A stretch of DNA of 44,983 nt from Deltaproteobacteria bacterium (GTDB taxonomy: Bacteria; Desulfobacterota; Desulfomonilia; UBA1062). Each line of letters begins with the position of its first letter. Position 1 is the first letter of the stretch. A model generated the notes under the pieces. The model was not told where the DNA came from. It worked only from the letters and a program-made list of their open reading frames with translations, and did not search any database. The translations under genes were made by a program, and so were the position numbers. This document shows positions 8,252 through 15,644 of the stretch, in pieces. The stretch lies in NCBI GenBank assembly GCA_017992605.1, contig JAGOOG010000017.1, positions 1-44,983 of the forward strand, written 5' to 3'.

Positions 8252-8312
8252 AATCGCCCCTCCTAAAATAAAAGCGGTAATAATAAGCCTGGGTTGGTGT
8301 ATTTTCAAACAT
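8244..8312 (-). CDS. Tyr/Phe-rich leader peptide of the ior operon
   Basis: A 22-codon frame, ATG at 8312-8310, TAG at 8246-8244. The peptide starts MFENTPTQA, continues YYYRFYF (residues 10-16) and ends RRGDCP. Six of seven residues in that stretch are Tyr or Phe, the pattern of attenuation leaders such as E. coli PheL. It sits directly before an antiterminator and terminator. The weak point is initiation: AGGGGA is 11 bases from the ATG, and if the promoter at 8318-8348 is used the message would start at about the ATG itself (leaderless). Confidence 0.75.
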   Translation of the reverse strand: MFENTPTQAYYYRFYFRRGDCP

Positions 8313-8317
8313 CGCTC

Positions 8318-8348
8318 TGTATATCCCCTGACAGGGGCATCATGTCAA
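8318..8348 (-). promoter_or_regulatory. Candidate promoter of the ior operon with a palindrome in its spacer
   Basis: TTGACA (8348-8343), a 19-base spacer and TATACA (8323-8318) on the minus strand. The spacer contains the 13-base palindrome CCCCTGACAGGGG (8325-8337), a good candidate repressor site. Transcription would begin near 8312, the A of the leader-peptide ATG. The spacer is slightly long, so the exact start needs mapping. Confidence 0.5.
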
Positions 8349-8495
8349 GGGTTTTCTTGCACGCCCCCGTCAGGATCATCCCCGGACTTGCTTTTCATGC
8401 ATGGTTATGGTTCATAATGGAATTCCCGTTTTGTACAGGGGAAAGAACGTCTGGAACTAAGCTGCTTTTCCATACGGTTGTGGGGGGAACATCCC

Positions 8496-9728
8496 ATGCG
8501 TGTCAGAATGCTCGCCAGCCTCGCATTGGCCGTGACCATGCTGATCGTCTCGTGCAGCACGACTTCGTCCGTGGACCTTTCGCGGAAGAAGGACTCCGCC
8601 CATGACCTCATAGAGCTCCTGACCCTCGCAGAAAAAGGGGATTCACAGGCCCAGTACGACGTGGGGCTGATCTACACTAACGGGTGGGGTGTCGCCCAGG
8701 ATCACGCCAGTGCCGCCCAATGGTTCCGCAGGGCCGCTGAAGGTGGAAACGCCGAGGCCCAGTTCAACCTGGGCATCATGTATTACAAGGGCATGGGGGT
8801 GGATCGTGACTACGTCCAGGCCGCCCGGTGGTTCACCGTCGCCGCCGAATTCGGCTACGTGAAGGCCCAGAGCAACATCGCCTTCATGCACAGCAAGGGT
8901 CTCGGCGTCGACCAGGATTACGTCCAGGCGGAAAAGTGGTATCGCAGGGCCGGCCTGCAGGGGGACCTCGAATCCCAGAAGCGCCTGGGAGACATCTACT
9001 ACCATGGCACGGGGCTCATCCAGGATCCGGAGGAGGCCGCGCACTGGTATCTCAAGGCCGCAGCCCAGGGCAGTGCTGATGCCCAGGCGAACCTCGGCGA
9101 CATGTATTACCGGGGCGTCGGCGTGAAGAAAGATCCTCTCGAGGCCATCAAGTGGTACAAGGCCGCTTCGCTGCAGGGGAACGCCCATGCCCAGGGCTGT
9201 CTCGGCAACATCTATCTCAACGGCGAGGGCGTCCCCCAGGACTTCAGCGAGGCTGCAACCTGGTTCCGCATGGCCGCCGAGCAGGGAAACAGCCAGGCCC
9301 AGGGATTTCTCGGTTACTTCTATGACCATGGCCTCGGCACCCCCCAGGATTTCGTCGAGGCTGCCAGATGGTACCGCCTCGCAGCGGACCATGGAGACGC
9401 GATCATCCAGTTCAATCTCGGGCTCATGTACGCCACGGGCAAGGGGGTCCCCCAGGATTACGAAGAGGCTGCCAGGTGGTTCAGGAAATCAGCCGAGCAG
9501 GGCTACGACAAGGCGCTCTACAACCTCGGCATCCTCTACAGCAAGGGTACGGGGGTACCTCGGGATTTTCTGCAGGCCTATCTGTGTTTCCAGCTCGCTG
9601 CCGATCAGGGCATCCAGGACGCCATGGTCTACCTCGACGTCATGGCCCGCCGGATGACCCCGGACCAGATCGCCGAGGCAAAGGAAATGGCAAAGGCGTT
9701 GAAGGAGGCCACCTCAACGGCCAACTGA
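8496..9728 (+). CDS. Sel1-repeat lipoprotein
   Basis: A 410-residue protein starting with a lipoprotein signal (MLIVSC, lipid Cys near residue 20), so it should be exported and membrane-anchored. The rest is nine complete Sel1-type repeats of 36 residues and a partial tenth, each with a core like AQFNLGIMYYKGMGV followed by D/Y-x-x-A-x-x-WF. Such solenoids serve as protein-binding scaffolds in signalling, envelope and stress functions. No catalytic domain is seen. Start 8496 has a G-run (GGGGGG) about seven bases upstream. Transcribed away from the ior operon. The partner cannot be predicted. Confidence 0.9.
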   Translation: MRVRMLASLALAVTMLIVSCSTTSSVDLSRKKDSAHDLIELLTLAEKGDSQAQYDVGLIYTNGWGVAQDHASAAQWFRRAAEGGNAEAQFNLGIMYYKGMGVDRDYVQAARWFTVAAEFGYVKAQSNIAFMHSKGLGVDQDYVQAEKWYRRAGLQGDLESQKRLGDIYYHGTGLIQDPEEAAHWYLKAAAQGSADAQANLGDMYYRGVGVKKDPLEAIKWYKAASLQGNAHAQGCLGNIYLNGEGVPQDFSEAATWFRMAAEQGNSQAQGFLGYFYDHGLGTPQDFVEAARWYRLAADHGDAIIQFNLGLMYATGKGVPQDYEEAARWFRKSAEQGYDKALYNLGILYSKGTGVPRDFLQAYLCFQLAADQGIQDAMVYLDVMARRMTPDQIAEAKEMAKALKEATSTAN

Positions 9729-9767
9729 CGGTGCCCGAGGACGTTCCCGTCGGACCAGCCCGTTCGT

Positions 9768-9857
9768 CTATGCCAGGAAAGGTATGGACATGGCCCAGAG
9801 ATACTCGGGTATGACCATCACCTCGAGCACTGCCAGAACCGTCAACCATCTCTTCAT
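9768..9857 (-). CDS. Possible 29-residue membrane peptide
   Basis: A short frame in the gap between the Sel1 gene and dprA, opposite in strand to both. The ATG at 9857 has GAGGTGAT five bases upstream, an almost ideal ribosome-binding site. The product starts MKRWLTVLAVLEVMV, has two positive charges at the N-terminus and a hydrophobic body, and would make a single transmembrane helix. No family is recognised. The support is the binding site plus the membrane-peptide character; conservation is untested. Confidence 0.5.
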   Translation of the reverse strand: MKRWLTVLAVLEVMVIPEYLWAMSIPFLA

Positions 9858-9869
9858 AAGCGATCACCT

Positions 9870-10171
9870 CAACGTGTATATGTCCCTTACCAGCAACAAC
9901 TGTGCCTGCGAGGAAAGACTTGGAATATCATGATATTACCTTGTTGAATGCCAACCCGCTCCACGAAGAACGGCAAACAAGTTCCACGATCATGGGCACT
10001 ATTCGGGATAATGCATTGTAGTGCCGTGAAAGGCTTCTGGTCTCTCCGGGGCGGAAACCCCGACCGTTCCAAGCCTGCGTGGATCCGTACCGGCACGGCG
10101 TTCCCCCTTTCCATAATCATCCTTGACATCCGTCACCAACTTCCGTTAGCCTCCCAAATCCTGGAGATGGA
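9870..10171. other. Intergenic region before dprA
   Basis: About 300 bases without a convincing gene. An open frame of about 75 codons (9948-10175, plus) has no ribosome-binding site or recognisable product. A small stem, CGGGG and CCCCG around CGGAAA, lies near 10048-10063. TTGACA at 10123-10128 is a possible -35 element for dprA, but the sequence 17 bases on (TTAGCC) is a poor -10. Confidence 0.4.
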
Positions 10172-11263
10172 TTGATCCCTATGAACTCGACCCAGGCATG
10201 GATCGCGTTGGACCTGCTGCCGAACATCGGCCCGAAGACCGTCCGGAAACTCCTGCAGGTGTTCGGGAACCCCGGGTCCCTCTTCAGGGCACCTGCCTGT
10301 GAGATCTCGGGGCTCGGATTCCTCAGCAGGAACCAGGTCGATGCCATCCTGGCCGGCCCGGACGAAAACAGGGTTGCGGGCATCATGGCGGTGCTCGAGA
10401 GAACGGGATCCGCGGCACTCTGCCCGGACGATCCCGCCTACCCGGAAATCCTCAGGGAGATCGACGACCCCCCCAGCGTACTCTACGTCAGGGGCTCTCT
10501 GGAAGAACTCCAGCCCGCAGTCGCCATCGTGGGCATGCGTTCCCCGTCACTGTACGGAAAGGATACCGCCTTCAGGCTTGCCAGGGATCTCAGTTCCCAG
10601 GGCATCTCCATCATCTCAGGCCTTGCCCGGGGCATAGACGGGCAGGCACACCGCGGTGCGCTGGATGGCATTGCCGGGACCGTGGCGGTTCTCGGGTCAG
10701 GCATAGACATGATCTACCCCCCCGAACACCGGGACCTCGCCGAGCGTGTCAGCGCCAGGGGTGCAGTGGTTTCCGAATTTCCCCCGGGGACCAGGCCCGA
10801 TGCGAAAAACTTCCCCCGCAGGAACCGGATCATATCCGGGCTCGCCCAGGCCGTGGTCGTCGTGGAGGCGACGCTCAAGTCCGGAGCCATGATAACGGCC
10901 CGGTACGCACTGGATCAGGGCAGGCCCATCATGGCGGTGCCGGGCAACGTCACCAATGCGCGGTCCCAGGGCCCCCACCATCTCCTGAGACAGGGGGCGC
11001 TCCTCGTCGAGCACGCAGGAGACATCATCGCCGAGATCGCGCCCCAGCTCAGAGGCATCGTGAGGCAGTTCGACCACGCCGAAGCGCAACCGGATGACAT
11101 CCTCGCCATGGCGTCCGGATCGCCGGTGAGTATCGACGAGATCGCGATGCATCTCGACATCGACGTCACGGAGGCATGCCGCAGGGTGAGCACGCTCGAA
11201 CTCTCGGGTTCACTCAAACGGACTGCCGGGAACCGATACACGACAAGGAGCATTCATGGCTAA
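10172..11263 (+). CDS. dprA: DNA-processing protein DprA
   Basis: A 363-residue cytosolic protein that binds single-stranded DNA and loads RecA during uptake of DNA. It has an N-terminal helix-hairpin-helix part (LLPNIGPKTVRKLLQVFG), a Rossmann-like core with VAIVGMRSPSLYGKDTAFRL and GLARGIDGQAHRGAL, FPRRNRIISGL further on, and a C-terminal winged helix. The TTG start at 10172 is chosen because GGAG lies five bases upstream; the ATG at 10181 is 14 bases from it and is the alternative. The stop overlaps topA by eight bases. The order dprA-topA-trmFO is widely conserved. Confidence 0.93.
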   Translation: MIPMNSTQAWIALDLLPNIGPKTVRKLLQVFGNPGSLFRAPACEISGLGFLSRNQVDAILAGPDENRVAGIMAVLERTGSAALCPDDPAYPEILREIDDPPSVLYVRGSLEELQPAVAIVGMRSPSLYGKDTAFRLARDLSSQGISIISGLARGIDGQAHRGALDGIAGTVAVLGSGIDMIYPPEHRDLAERVSARGAVVSEFPPGTRPDAKNFPRRNRIISGLAQAVVVVEATLKSGAMITARYALDQGRPIMAVPGNVTNARSQGPHHLLRQGALLVEHAGDIIAEIAPQLRGIVRQFDHAEAQPDDILAMASGSPVSIDEIAMHLDIDVTEACRRVSTLELSGSLKRTAGNRYTTRSIHG

Positions 11264-13601
11264 ATCTCTCGTCATCGTGGAGTCGCCAGCCAAGGCACGG
11301 ACCATCAAGAGGTACCTGGGAAAGGGCTTCGAGGTCGAGGCCACCATGGGACACATCAAGGACCTGCCGAAGAGCAAACTCGGCATCGAGATCGAGCAGG
11401 GATTCACGCCCAGCTACAAGGTAATCCCGGACAAGCGCGACGTGGTCAAGAAGATCAAGAGCCGTGCGGACAAGGCCGACATCGTGTTCCTGGCATCGGA
11501 CCCCGACCGCGAGGGCGAGGCCATCGCATGGCACGTGGCCGAGGAGATAAGAAAACCCGATACGGCCGTCCGCCGGATCACGTTCCACGAGATCACCAAG
11601 AAGGCCATCGAGGAGGCGCTGAAAAACCCCAAGGGACTGAACCGCCCGCTCTACGACGCCCAGATGGCGAGGCGGTCCATGGACCGGATCGTGGGGTACA
11701 CCATGAGTCCGCTGCTCTGGAAAAAGGTCAAGCGGGGTCTCTCGGGCGGCAGGGTGCAGTCCGTTGCCCTGAGACTCATCTGCATGCGCCAGGAAGAGAT
11801 CGAGGCCTTCCAGTCGCGGGAGTACTGGACCGTCGAGGCGCAGCTGACGACCACGACAGGCGACACCTTCACGGCCAAGGTCGTCGTGCCCAAGGAGATG
11901 CCCGACGAACAGGCGGCCCGCCAGGTGGTCGAGGCGCTGCAGTCGGCACCTGCCATACTCATCAAGGCCGTCACCAGGCAGGTGCGGTCCAAGAACCCTT
12001 CGCCTCCCTTCATCACCTCGACCCTCCAGCAGGCGGCTTCATCCAAGCTGCGCTTCTCGGCGAAGAAAACCATGATGATCGCCCAGCAGCTCTATGAAGG
12101 GCTGCCCATCGGCGGCAACGAGATCACCGGTCTCATCACCTACATGCGTACTGACTCACCGGTCGTTTCCGAAGACGCCCTGGCCGAGGTGCGCGGGTTC
12201 ATCCCCGAGGCCTTCGGTACCGCCTATCTGCCAGAAAAACCAAGGCGCTACAAGGCCAAGAAGTCAGCCCAGGAGGCGCACGAGGCCATCAGGCCGACGA
12301 GCCTTCAGAACACCCCCGAAGCATTGAGACCCCACCTGAACGACGACCAGTATGCCGTCTACGACCTCATCTGGAAACGGTTCATCGCCTCCCAGATGAA
12401 CAGCGCATCCTTCAATCAGACCACCGTGGACATAGCGGCCGGCGATATCGCGCTTCGTGCCGCAGGATCCGTCATGACCTTCGACGGGTATCTGAAGTTG
12501 TACGATGCCAACGGCGATGAGGAAGAGAGCTCCCTGCCCGATTCCCTCGCCGCGGGTGACCGCCTGGCCTGCACCGCAGTGAGCCCTGAACAGCATTTCA
12601 CCCAGCCGCCGCCCCGCTACACCGAGGCGAGCCTCATCAAGGAACTCGAGGAGAAGGGTATCGGGAGGCCGAGCACCTATGCCCCCACGATCTCCACCAT
12701 CGTGGACAGGGGCTACGTGAGGATGGAAGCCCGTTCCTTCGTGCCCACCGAACTGGGGAGGGACGTCAATGCACTCCTCGTGAAGCACTACCCGAACATC
12801 CTCGACATCGGCTTCACCGCACGGATGGAAGATTCCCTGGACCTCATCGAGGAGGGCCAGTCGGCCTATGAGAAGGTCATGGGCGACTTCTACCGGACCT
12901 ACAACACCGAGCACGAGCAGGCCGCACAAAACATGGAGAATATCCGTGCCGAAGCCCGTCCTTCGGGCATCGTCTGCGAGGTCTGCGGCAGGGACATGCT
13001 CATCAAGCTCGGCAGGAACGGATATTTTCTCGGCTGTGCAGGCTATCCCGACTGCAAGAACACCAGGGAATTCACCAGGGACGAATCGGGAAAGATATGC
13101 CCGGTGGAAGAGAACAAGGCCCAGGAGACCGGAGAGACCTGCGAGAAGTGCGGGGCCCCCATGGTGGTCAAACGTGGCAGGTTCGGCCAGTTCCTCGCCT
13201 GCAGCAACTACCCGGAATGCAAGAACACCAGACGCATCACCAAGGCGCCCGAACCCACTGACCGGGTCTGCGACAAGTGCGGGGCCCAGATGGTCATCCG
13301 CCAGGGGCGCTTCGGACCCTTCCTTGCGTGCAGCGCCTACCCCGCGTGCAAGAACATCATGCCGTTCCCCCTCGGGGTCAAATGCCCCATGCCCGGGTGT
13401 ACGGGAGAGATCGTACAGCAGCGCACCAAGAAGGGAAAGACCTTCTATTCCTGCTCTCTGAAAGAGTGCCCGTTCATCAGCTGGACGAAGCCGGTGATCC
13501 AGGAGTGCCCCCGCTGCGGTTCGGGAATCCTCATACGGAAAGGCTCCAAACTTATCTGTGCCAATCCCGGGTGCACGCACAGCGAAGATGCACCGTCCTG
13601 A
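11256..13601 (+). CDS. topA: DNA topoisomerase I
   Basis: A 781-residue type IA topoisomerase that relaxes negative supercoils. The Toprim domain begins SLVIVESPAKARTIKRYLG and includes ASDPDREGEAIAWH. The catalytic Tyr is residue 296 in GLITYMRTDS. The C-terminus has four clear Cys4 zinc ribbons (for example CEVCGRDMLIKLGRNGYFLG and CEKCGAPMVVKRG) and a possible fifth, CPRCGSG...CANPGC, near the end. Overlaps dprA at its start and trmFO at its end. Confidence 0.97.
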   Translation: MAKSLVIVESPAKARTIKRYLGKGFEVEATMGHIKDLPKSKLGIEIEQGFTPSYKVIPDKRDVVKKIKSRADKADIVFLASDPDREGEAIAWHVAEEIRKPDTAVRRITFHEITKKAIEEALKNPKGLNRPLYDAQMARRSMDRIVGYTMSPLLWKKVKRGLSGGRVQSVALRLICMRQEEIEAFQSREYWTVEAQLTTTTGDTFTAKVVVPKEMPDEQAARQVVEALQSAPAILIKAVTRQVRSKNPSPPFITSTLQQAASSKLRFSAKKTMMIAQQLYEGLPIGGNEITGLITYMRTDSPVVSEDALAEVRGFIPEAFGTAYLPEKPRRYKAKKSAQEAHEAIRPTSLQNTPEALRPHLNDDQYAVYDLIWKRFIASQMNSASFNQTTVDIAAGDIALRAAGSVMTFDGYLKLYDANGDEEESSLPDSLAAGDRLACTAVSPEQHFTQPPPRYTEASLIKELEEKGIGRPSTYAPTISTIVDRGYVRMEARSFVPTELGRDVNALLVKHYPNILDIGFTARMEDSLDLIEEGQSAYEKVMGDFYRTYNTEHEQAAQNMENIRAEARPSGIVCEVCGRDMLIKLGRNGYFLGCAGYPDCKNTREFTRDESGKICPVEENKAQETGETCEKCGAPMVVKRGRFGQFLACSNYPECKNTRRITKAPEPTDRVCDKCGAQMVIRQGRFGPFLACSAYPACKNIMPFPLGVKCPMPGCTGEIVQQRTKKGKTFYSCSLKECPFISWTKPVIQECPRCGSGILIRKGSKLICANPGCTHSEDAPS

Positions 13602-14910
13602 AGTCTGCATCATCGGGGCGGGGCTCGCCGGGGTTGAGGCGGCCCATGTCCTCGCGGAGCGCGGCATAAGCGTGGAGCTCTGCGAGATGAGGCCGTCCAC
13701 CATGACCGCGGCCCACAAGACGGACCAGCTTGCCGAGCTCGTATGCAGCAACTCCTTCAAGGGCACCGACCCGTTGACGGCTCACGGTATCCTCAAACGT
13801 GAAATGGCGGGCCTCGGGTCCCTCGTCATGTCCGTGGCCATGCGCACCAGGGTACCTGCGGGCAAGGCCCTCGCCGTCGACCGCACCGCCTTTGCCGGGG
13901 CCATCACCGGGTACGTTGCGAGCCATGACCGGATCACGCTCAGACGCGAGGAGCTCAGGGCCATCGACAGGGACCGTCTCACCGTCGTCGCAACCGGCCC
14001 CCTGACCTCGGATGCCCTGGCCGGAGAACTTGCGGCAATGACGGCACGTGACAGGCTGTTCTTCTATGACGCCATATCCCCCATCATCGACACGGAGAGT
14101 ATCGATATGGGTCATGCCTTTGCGGGATCGCGGTGGTCCGACAGCGACACCGACTACCTCAACTGTCCCCTGGACAGGGACGAGTATTCACACTTCATGG
14201 ACCGGCTCCTGGCAGCGGACAGGGTCCGTGCGCATGAATTCGAGAATGTGAGGTTCTTCGAGGCATGCCTGCCGGTCGAGGTGCTCGCACGCAGGGGAGC
14301 CGACGCCCTGCGCTACGGTCCCCTGCGGCCGGTGGGGCTGAAGGACCCGAGAACCGGCAAGCGGCCTTATGCCGTGGTGCAGCTCCGCAGGGAGAACCTG
14401 GCCGGCGACGCCTGCACCATGGTGGGGTTCCAGACCAGGCTCACCTATCCGGAGCAGAAGAGGATCATCTCCCTCATACCGGCGCTCAGGAATGCCCGCA
14501 TCCTCCGGTATGGAAGCATCCACCGGAACACCTATCTGGACTCACCGCGGATACTGGCCTCGGACCTTCACATCATCGGCCATGAGAAAACCTATCTGGC
14601 CGGCCAGATTACAGGCGTGGAAGGCTACATGGAATCCGCCGCCATGGGCATCATGGCCGGCATGTCGGTGTGCGCGCGGATCAGGGGTGTGCCGTTTGCC
14701 CCCCCGGGACCTGAAACGGCACTGGGTTCCCTGCTCCGCTACATCACGGACCGCACCACGGGAGACTTCCAGCCCATGAATACCAACTTCGGCATCATGC
14801 CGATACCTGACGGGCCGAAGGCCGGGCGAGCCGAGGCCAGAAGCGCCGGGGCACGCAAAGCCTTCGAGCAGTGGCTTCATGAGATACGACAGATCCAGGT
14901 GAAGGCTTAA
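13588..14910 (+). CDS. trmFO: Folate-dependent tRNA (uracil-54) methyltransferase TrmFO
   Basis: A 440-residue flavoprotein that makes ribothymidine at position 54 of tRNA using methylene-tetrahydrofolate and reduced FAD. The FAD-binding motif is IIGAGLAGVEAAHVLAERG near residue 8; ELVCSNSFKGTDP near 53 and the later Cys in YLNCPLDRDEYSHF match the conserved cysteines of the family. Length is typical. The ATG at 13588 is inside the end of topA (14-base overlap), consistent with coupled translation; an upstream in-frame start would reach further into topA. Confidence 0.95.
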   Translation: MHRPEVCIIGAGLAGVEAAHVLAERGISVELCEMRPSTMTAAHKTDQLAELVCSNSFKGTDPLTAHGILKREMAGLGSLVMSVAMRTRVPAGKALAVDRTAFAGAITGYVASHDRITLRREELRAIDRDRLTVVATGPLTSDALAGELAAMTARDRLFFYDAISPIIDTESIDMGHAFAGSRWSDSDTDYLNCPLDRDEYSHFMDRLLAADRVRAHEFENVRFFEACLPVEVLARRGADALRYGPLRPVGLKDPRTGKRPYAVVQLRRENLAGDACTMVGFQTRLTYPEQKRIISLIPALRNARILRYGSIHRNTYLDSPRILASDLHIIGHEKTYLAGQITGVEGYMESAAMGIMAGMSVCARIRGVPFAPPGPETALGSLLRYITDRTTGDFQPMNTNFGIMPIPDGPKAGRAEARSAGARKAFEQWLHEIRQIQVKA

Positions 14911-15091
14911 ACAGGCATTCTACAGGCGGGGAACCGCATATGCGCGGTGCGCTGTTCCCTGAAGGGCAGTCCTCGAGGCTGCCCTGCGCAGAATACCGAA
15001 ACTTTCAGTTCACGAGAAACACCGATGTTCGGTATATACCAGCTGATACTACATGGAGCCGGGGCAGGCATTCACCTGCCCCGGCTGAACA
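14911..15091. other. Hairpin-rich gap between trmFO and cspA
   Basis: No gene is seen. Three inverted repeats lie close together: GGGCAG 14964-14969 with CTGCCC 14979-14984, ATACCGAA 14993-15000 with TTCGGTAT 15028-15035, and the strong stem at 15057-15086. The first may end trmFO transcription, although no T-run follows. Confidence 0.5.
15057..15086. terminator. Strong hairpin between converging trmFO and cspA
   Basis: AGCCGGGGCAGG (15057-15068) and CCTGCCCCGGCT (15075-15086) form a perfect 12-bp stem with a 6-base loop, six bases beyond the cspA stop. There is no T-run on either side. It probably ends or protects the cspA message and may act in both directions. Confidence 0.6.
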
Positions 15092-15292
15092 CTACAGCTT
15101 CATTACGTTCGATGCCTGCGGACCCTTGGGTCCGTTGGTCACCTCGAAGGTGACCTTCTCTCCCTCGGTAAGCGTCTTGAAACCGTCTCCTTTGATAGCA
15201 GAATAGTGAACGAACACATCGCTGCCGCCGTCCTGCGTGATGAATCCAAAACCCTTCTTTTCGTTGAACCACTTTACTGTTCCTGTAGCCAT
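15092..15292 (-). CDS. cspA: Cold-shock protein
   Basis: A 66-residue single cold-shock domain that binds single-stranded RNA and DNA and melts RNA structure. RNP1 is KGFGFI near residue 15 and RNP2 is VFVHYSAI near 27. Full family length. GGAGG lies seven bases before the ATG. The predicted message has a leader of about 150 bases, as in cold-regulated csp genes. The symbol names the family; the paralogue is not resolved. Confidence 0.95.
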   Translation of the reverse strand: MATGTVKWFNEKKGFGFITQDGGSDVFVHYSAIKGDGFKTLTEGEKVTFEVTNGPKGPQASNVMKL

Positions 15293-15447
15293 TCATACCT
15301 CCGTTTTTTCAGGCTTTCTCCCTTGGCAAGAGGGATGGACCCGGGTGTTGATGTCTGGAAAAACGGGATTACCAGAATCCGGGAAAAACTTTCGAAGGGT
15401 TTTACCGCGGGTTAGCATGATAATGTCCATATTCCAGGCTGTTCAAG

Positions 15448-15476
15448 CATATACTTCCAAACAATCCACCTGTCAA
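15448..15476 (-). promoter_or_regulatory. Promoter of cspA
   Basis: Minus-strand TTGACA (15476-15471), a 17-base spacer and TATATG (15453-15448). Transcription would start near 15441, about 150 bases before the ATG. A long leader of this kind is usual for cold-shock genes, where it folds differently at low temperature. Confidence 0.6.
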
Positions 15477-15644
15477 GATGCATCCAACACCCTATCGGTT
15501 TTTTTGCCGGGAACCGTAATCACCAAAATCCCCGGGCATGGAAAGGATCGCCCGGGCCCTCGAAGGGACATTTCGCTCTTGCCCGCTGGAGGCCAAGCTG
15601 GTATCCGTACAAGGATTGACATGCACTCGGGGGGTACACGTTTC

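Noticed and set aside
8160-8340. T-box or other riboswitch before iorA
   Set aside because: No T-box AGGGUGGNACCGCG motif and no known riboswitch core; the coding leader explains the structures better.
9948-10175. Possible 75-residue gene before dprA
   Set aside because: No ribosome-binding site, no recognisable product, and it runs over the dprA start.
14940-15206. Short open frame in the gap after trmFO
   Set aside because: It crosses strong hairpins and lies antisense to cspA, with no recognisable product.
15237-15644. Longer N-terminus for the dipeptidase
   Set aside because: It would cover the cspA promoter and leader; the family's usual length fits a start at 15645 (or 15621).
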